Translations under genes and position numbers: made by a program | Shown here: positions 14,201 to 16,230 of the stretch, one piece after another | Layout of the letters: the number at the start of each line of letters is the position of its first letter | Numbering within the stretch: position 1 is the stretch's first letter | The notes under the pieces: generated by a model | The model's database searches: none | Seen by the model: the letters and a program-made list of their open reading frames with translations, nothing else | Told to the model about the DNA's origin: nothing | NCBI GenBank assembly: GCA_946477805.1 | Contig: CAMKZP010000024.1 | Span: 1 to 16,230, forward strand | From: an uncultured Enterobacter sp. | Lineage (GTDB): Bacteria > Pseudomonadota > Gammaproteobacteria > Enterobacterales > Enterobacteriaceae | DNA length: 16,230 nucleotides | Reading direction: 5' to 3'

Positions 14201-16230
14201 CAGCCGTATTGTTTGCTTCAATCAGACTATTTGGCTCAAATTGATTATCGCCAATACTCATCCGTATATGCACAGGATTAAATAACTCATCAGTATTTAC
14301 CGGATCATGATAAGTCATTAGGTTCCTGCTAGTAAATGATGTTTCAGCGCGACTCGAACGTATAGTCCTGAAAGCATTTTCAGATATATTAAATCGTATT
14401 CTATTCCCGTTGACACTCGCGATGGTTGTATCATAAGGTGTTCTCGCAACAGGGGTTGCTGAGGCGTCATAAAAAACAACGTCACCTGTAGGAGGATGAA
14501 TAGAACTCACCCGCCCCCCAGCAACACCATCATTTATATTATATGCTAAATATGGACCAGGTCGACTCCAACCAGCATCAGTCGGGTGTTGCTCTACAAA
14601 AATAACGTGATTGTCGGATTCACCTGATATTCTAATCCCTTCCATTATACTTCTACCGACAATTCCTTGTAACTCCGGATTAATAACAACAGAGGCTCTC
14701 TCAACATTAACTATCACACTGTTTATTGAACTTTGAATTGTTATGTTATCTAATATGGCATTTGATATTCTTACCATGCCACCTGCATTACCAGACAAAG
14801 ACAAAGAAGATGGAGTATCATAATCAATTGCAAATCTGTAACTGGCTCTTCTGGATACAACATTTGTAATCCGATCAATGGTGTCGAATGTATTTCTTAA
14901 TTCAGAATACCGAGTTAACTGCGGGTTAGTTAGCGGCAAAAATGTACCGTCACCATAAACAGCTAATCCCGTAACAGAATCGTTTCTTTCTCCAAATTCA
15001 GCATAGCTTTCGGCAGTGCGGTACATGAACACCAGCAGGGTATCTTCACCAGAAAACCCAACAGCACTCAATGCTGGCTCATACCCCGTTCCGGATTGAA
15101 GAATGCCATCAATCTGAGAGGTGGTATCATAATTCCAAGGTGCGCTCCAGCTCCCGTCATGCCTGCGAAAAGCCAGCTTCAGTATAAACCGCGCCAGGTT
15201 TTTTACCTGTCCATTTTCTTCAGTTACGGCCGTTTCCTCCCGCTCAACCCAGATAACATGCAGTCGTTCGCGTAACACTACCGGCCGCACCATGTCCTGC
15301 CAGGCATTGAGCGGCATTTCAATACGCGTCCACTCCCCCCAGGCGTTGGCCGGCAGGGTACCGTCCTTCAGTTTTGATATATCGACCGTACGCCAGTGAT
15401 ACTCCTGCAGGTTTTCCTTGCTGCGGCCCAGCAGCCAGGTGGTGCCGCTGTCGCTGTTGACGCTGTTGTGGTAGGCACTGACAACGGTCAGGTCCGCCAC
15501 CGTTTCAAAGCGGGTCAGGTAGGTTTTGAATGCGTCCTCCACCGCATCCTGAGACAGTTTCCCCTGGCTGATATTTTCCAGCAGTTCATCCATCATGCGG
15601 GTCTGGCCGATACGCAGCGTCGGGTCAATGTAATTTTCCGGGTAGTACGCCAGCATGGAGACGCCGGACCAGCTGCTGTAGCGGCTGTAGAGTGACCAGT
15701 CGAGGAAAAACTGCCGGGAGATAACATCAGTCCGGGGGATATCTTCCATTCTGTTCAGGGCCCGGTTGATGTAAAGCTGCAGGCTGGCAATGGCTTCAGC
15801 CAGCCGGCTGGTTCGTACCTGGGCCGATACCTGATTATCAATCAGCAGATAGCTGTAAAGTTCATCCCGGTTACGTAAAAACGTCCCGGCTGGCTGGCAG
15901 TAGGTGCGGAACCAGGCGCTCAGTACCGTGCTGTAACGTTCAGCTGTTAAAGACTCCAGCTCCCGCGCGGTCCTTCCTTCGACCGATGCTTCCATGGCGT
16001 GTGCCAGGCGCTGCCACCGCGGCCAGTCATCACCGGCACGCTCAGGCAGGGACACATACTGCAGATTTAACAACTGCCGGACAGTGGCCGGCATCACGTT
16101 TAACGCGTTGCTGACGTTTTTCCACTGCAGGACTCTGTAGATATTCTGCCAGTGACCTAAATCTTTCACCTCTGCGCAGGCCATGGCCTGCTCAATCATC
16201 AGCAGTTCCGTTTCCATCACCGTTGCCAGC
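11277..16230 (-). CDS. tcdA: Tc toxin component A (TcdA-type pore and receptor-binding subunit), 5' end beyond the window
   Basis: At least 1650 residues are visible and the frame is still open at the right edge. TcdA proteins are about 2500 aa, so roughly the first third probably lies outside. Five copies form the bell-shaped prepore that binds the host cell, inserts after a pH change and passes the effector through its channel. Close matches to Photorhabdus TcdA1, recalled from memory, are AYYPENYIDPTLRIGQTRMM (near residue 190), TTGIDxILSM-type sequence with EPQLGKGFYATF (near 780), EPMDFNGACALYFWELFYYTP (near 905) and DPDAVAQADPMHYKVATFMR. The channel and coiled-coil part runs ~1180-1420 (RRRREEWQIQRDAADSELRQ), and the C-terminus (SVTLPALVGPYEDVRAVL, VSHGMNDSGQF, LNDIILHIRYTIQP) is the TcB-binding domain. 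Residues ~400-740 are divergent and AT-rich, covering the variable receptor-binding/neuraminidase-like region. A GTG at 16220 could mimic a start but has no family support. Confidence 0.94.
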   Translation of the reverse strand, partial: LATVMETELLMIEQAMACAEVKDLGHWQNIYRVLQWKNVSNALNVMPATVRQLLNLQYVSLPERAGDDWPRWQRLAHAMEASVEGRTARELESLTAERYSTVLSAWFRTYCQPAGTFLRNRDELYSYLLIDNQVSAQVRTSRLAEAIASLQLYINRALNRMEDIPRTDVISRQFFLDWSLYSRYSSWSGVSMLAYYPENYIDPTLRIGQTRMMDELLENISQGKLSQDAVEDAFKTYLTRFETVADLTVVSAYHNSVNSDSGTTWLLGRSKENLQEYHWRTVDISKLKDGTLPANAWGEWTRIEMPLNAWQDMVRPVVLRERLHVIWVEREETAVTEENGQVKNLARFILKLAFRRHDGSWSAPWNYDTTSQIDGILQSGTGYEPALSAVGFSGEDTLLVFMYRTAESYAEFGERNDSVTGLAVYGDGTFLPLTNPQLTRYSELRNTFDTIDRITNVVSRRASYRFAIDYDTPSSLSLSGNAGGMVRISNAILDNITIQSSINSVIVNVERASVVINPELQGIVGRSIMEGIRISGESDNHVIFVEQHPTDAGWSRPGPYLAYNINDGVAGGRVSSIHPPTGDVVFYDASATPVARTPYDTTIASVNGNRIRFNISENAFRTIRSSRAETSFTSRNLMTYHDPVNTDELFNPVHIRMSIGDNQFEPNSLIEANNTAVFTRIRVDISNEFINSSRAAVDVLATHQNGTIMGRGMFVVNKVDLSPANILQLKSTSNGTQYLQLGVHRIRLNTLLGPQLVRLAATGIDAILSMSTQHLPEPQLGKGFYATFTLPAYNAAVHGTNRNFRLHLKHVVDNNAHVIYSGQFQDQELAVRLFIPIDDIPLPNNDDLVARVFLTTQSNPDDKAWYGPHFIETNGVISIHEESEIHMFNSVSILSDTTEPMDFNGACALYFWELFYYTPMMAFQRLLQEQNFSEATRWLHYVWNPAGYIVQGHLQSYLWNVRPLEEETSWNASPLDSFDPDAVAQADPMHYKVATFMRMLDLLIARGDSAYRQLERDTLGEAKMWYVQALALLGDEPDLTFSTHWGEPALAKAADKTLRQNHQQMLARIREGEELPETRTANSLTGLFLPEFNEALSDYWKTLRQRLFNLRNNLTIDGMPLSLPLFADRADPSQLLSSMVLNAQGAGALPVMNSLPLWRFPVLLDRARNTVAQLSQFGTALLSLAEHQDADELNNLLMHQGMELVTQSIRLQERVVDEVAADREVILEARRGVQERLTMYQRLWDENISRPEQSVMDMQTSAGAVSLSTQAFLVAAHALDTAPNIFGLAVGGSRWGGPLRATAEGISIASNATLIAAERMGLSESFRRRREEWQIQRDAADSELRQLDAQLRAMEIRHEAARLQVDYLQTQQEQTLAQMEFLQRRFTSQALYNWMRGKLSAIYFQFFDLSQSLCLMAQASLRRELNDPAATFIRGGAWNGASAGFMAGETLLLNLAEMEKVWLERDARAFEVTRTVSLARVYRTLESDSFELKDRLTDLLASGSGGAGQTDTEIQIAGGQLQASVHLSKLAIKDDYPASLGSNRKIKQVSVTLPALVGPYEDVRAVLNYGGSFAGSLSRGCDAIAVSHGMNDSGQFVLDFDDPRWLPFEGIPVDDDGSLTLSFPDATGRQKALLQSLNDIILHIRYTIQP

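Noticed and set aside
16218..16220. GTG as the true start of a short TcaB-like protein
   Set aside because: The frame remains open to the window edge and the protein at this point corresponds to the interior of TcdA; no ribosome site can be judged in the 10 bases left.

Overview
The window looks like an accessory region of an enterobacterial (order Enterobacterales) chromosome. The evidence is a Pla/PgtE/OmpT-type omptin, a YbiX/PiuC-type dioxygenase, an IS3-family element of a kind I associate with Escherichia/Klebsiella-type genomes, and an insecticidal-type Tc toxin operon like those of Photorhabdus, Yersinia and related genera. The species cannot be fixed from the sequence alone.

Layout. 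1-927 (+): nearly complete omptin outer-membrane protease, missing only its first few signal-peptide codons at the window edge. 998-1225 (-): a small secreted protein whose mature part is mostly seven copies of a Glu/Gly/His/Tyr pentapeptide. 1290-1952 (+): an Fe(II)/2-oxoglutarate dioxygenase divergent from it. 1953-2330: no recognisable gene. 2331-3581 (+): an IS3-family element with 22/27-matched ends, OrfA, an A6G slippery heptamer and OrfB. OrfB is not in the frame a -1 slip would reach, and a near-perfect palindrome sits exactly at the discrepancy. 3582-3810: non-coding, with a 13-mer repeated once and a perfect 15-bp inverted repeat. 16230-3811 (-): a tc operon in the order A, B, C.

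How the genes work together. The minus-strand operon encodes all three components of an ABC-type Tc holotoxin. TcA (start beyond the right edge) is the receptor-binding pore and injection needle. TcB (1464 aa) and the Rhs core of TcC (983 aa) form the cocoon that stores and self-cleaves the C-terminal effector of TcC. All three frames are open and the TcC Arg/Asp/Asp protease residues are present. The last ~290 residues of TcC are the hypervariable effector; I do not recognise this domain, and its DNA is AT-richer than the core. A second AT-rich block lies inside tcA over the variable receptor-binding part. Both gene junctions of the operon carry a hairpin without a U-tract.

The best candidates for something undescribed are the TcC effector domain, the His/Tyr-alternating pentapeptide protein next to the iron-dependent dioxygenase, and the structural features of the IS (a leader with mutually exclusive hairpins, and a palindrome associated with frame loss).
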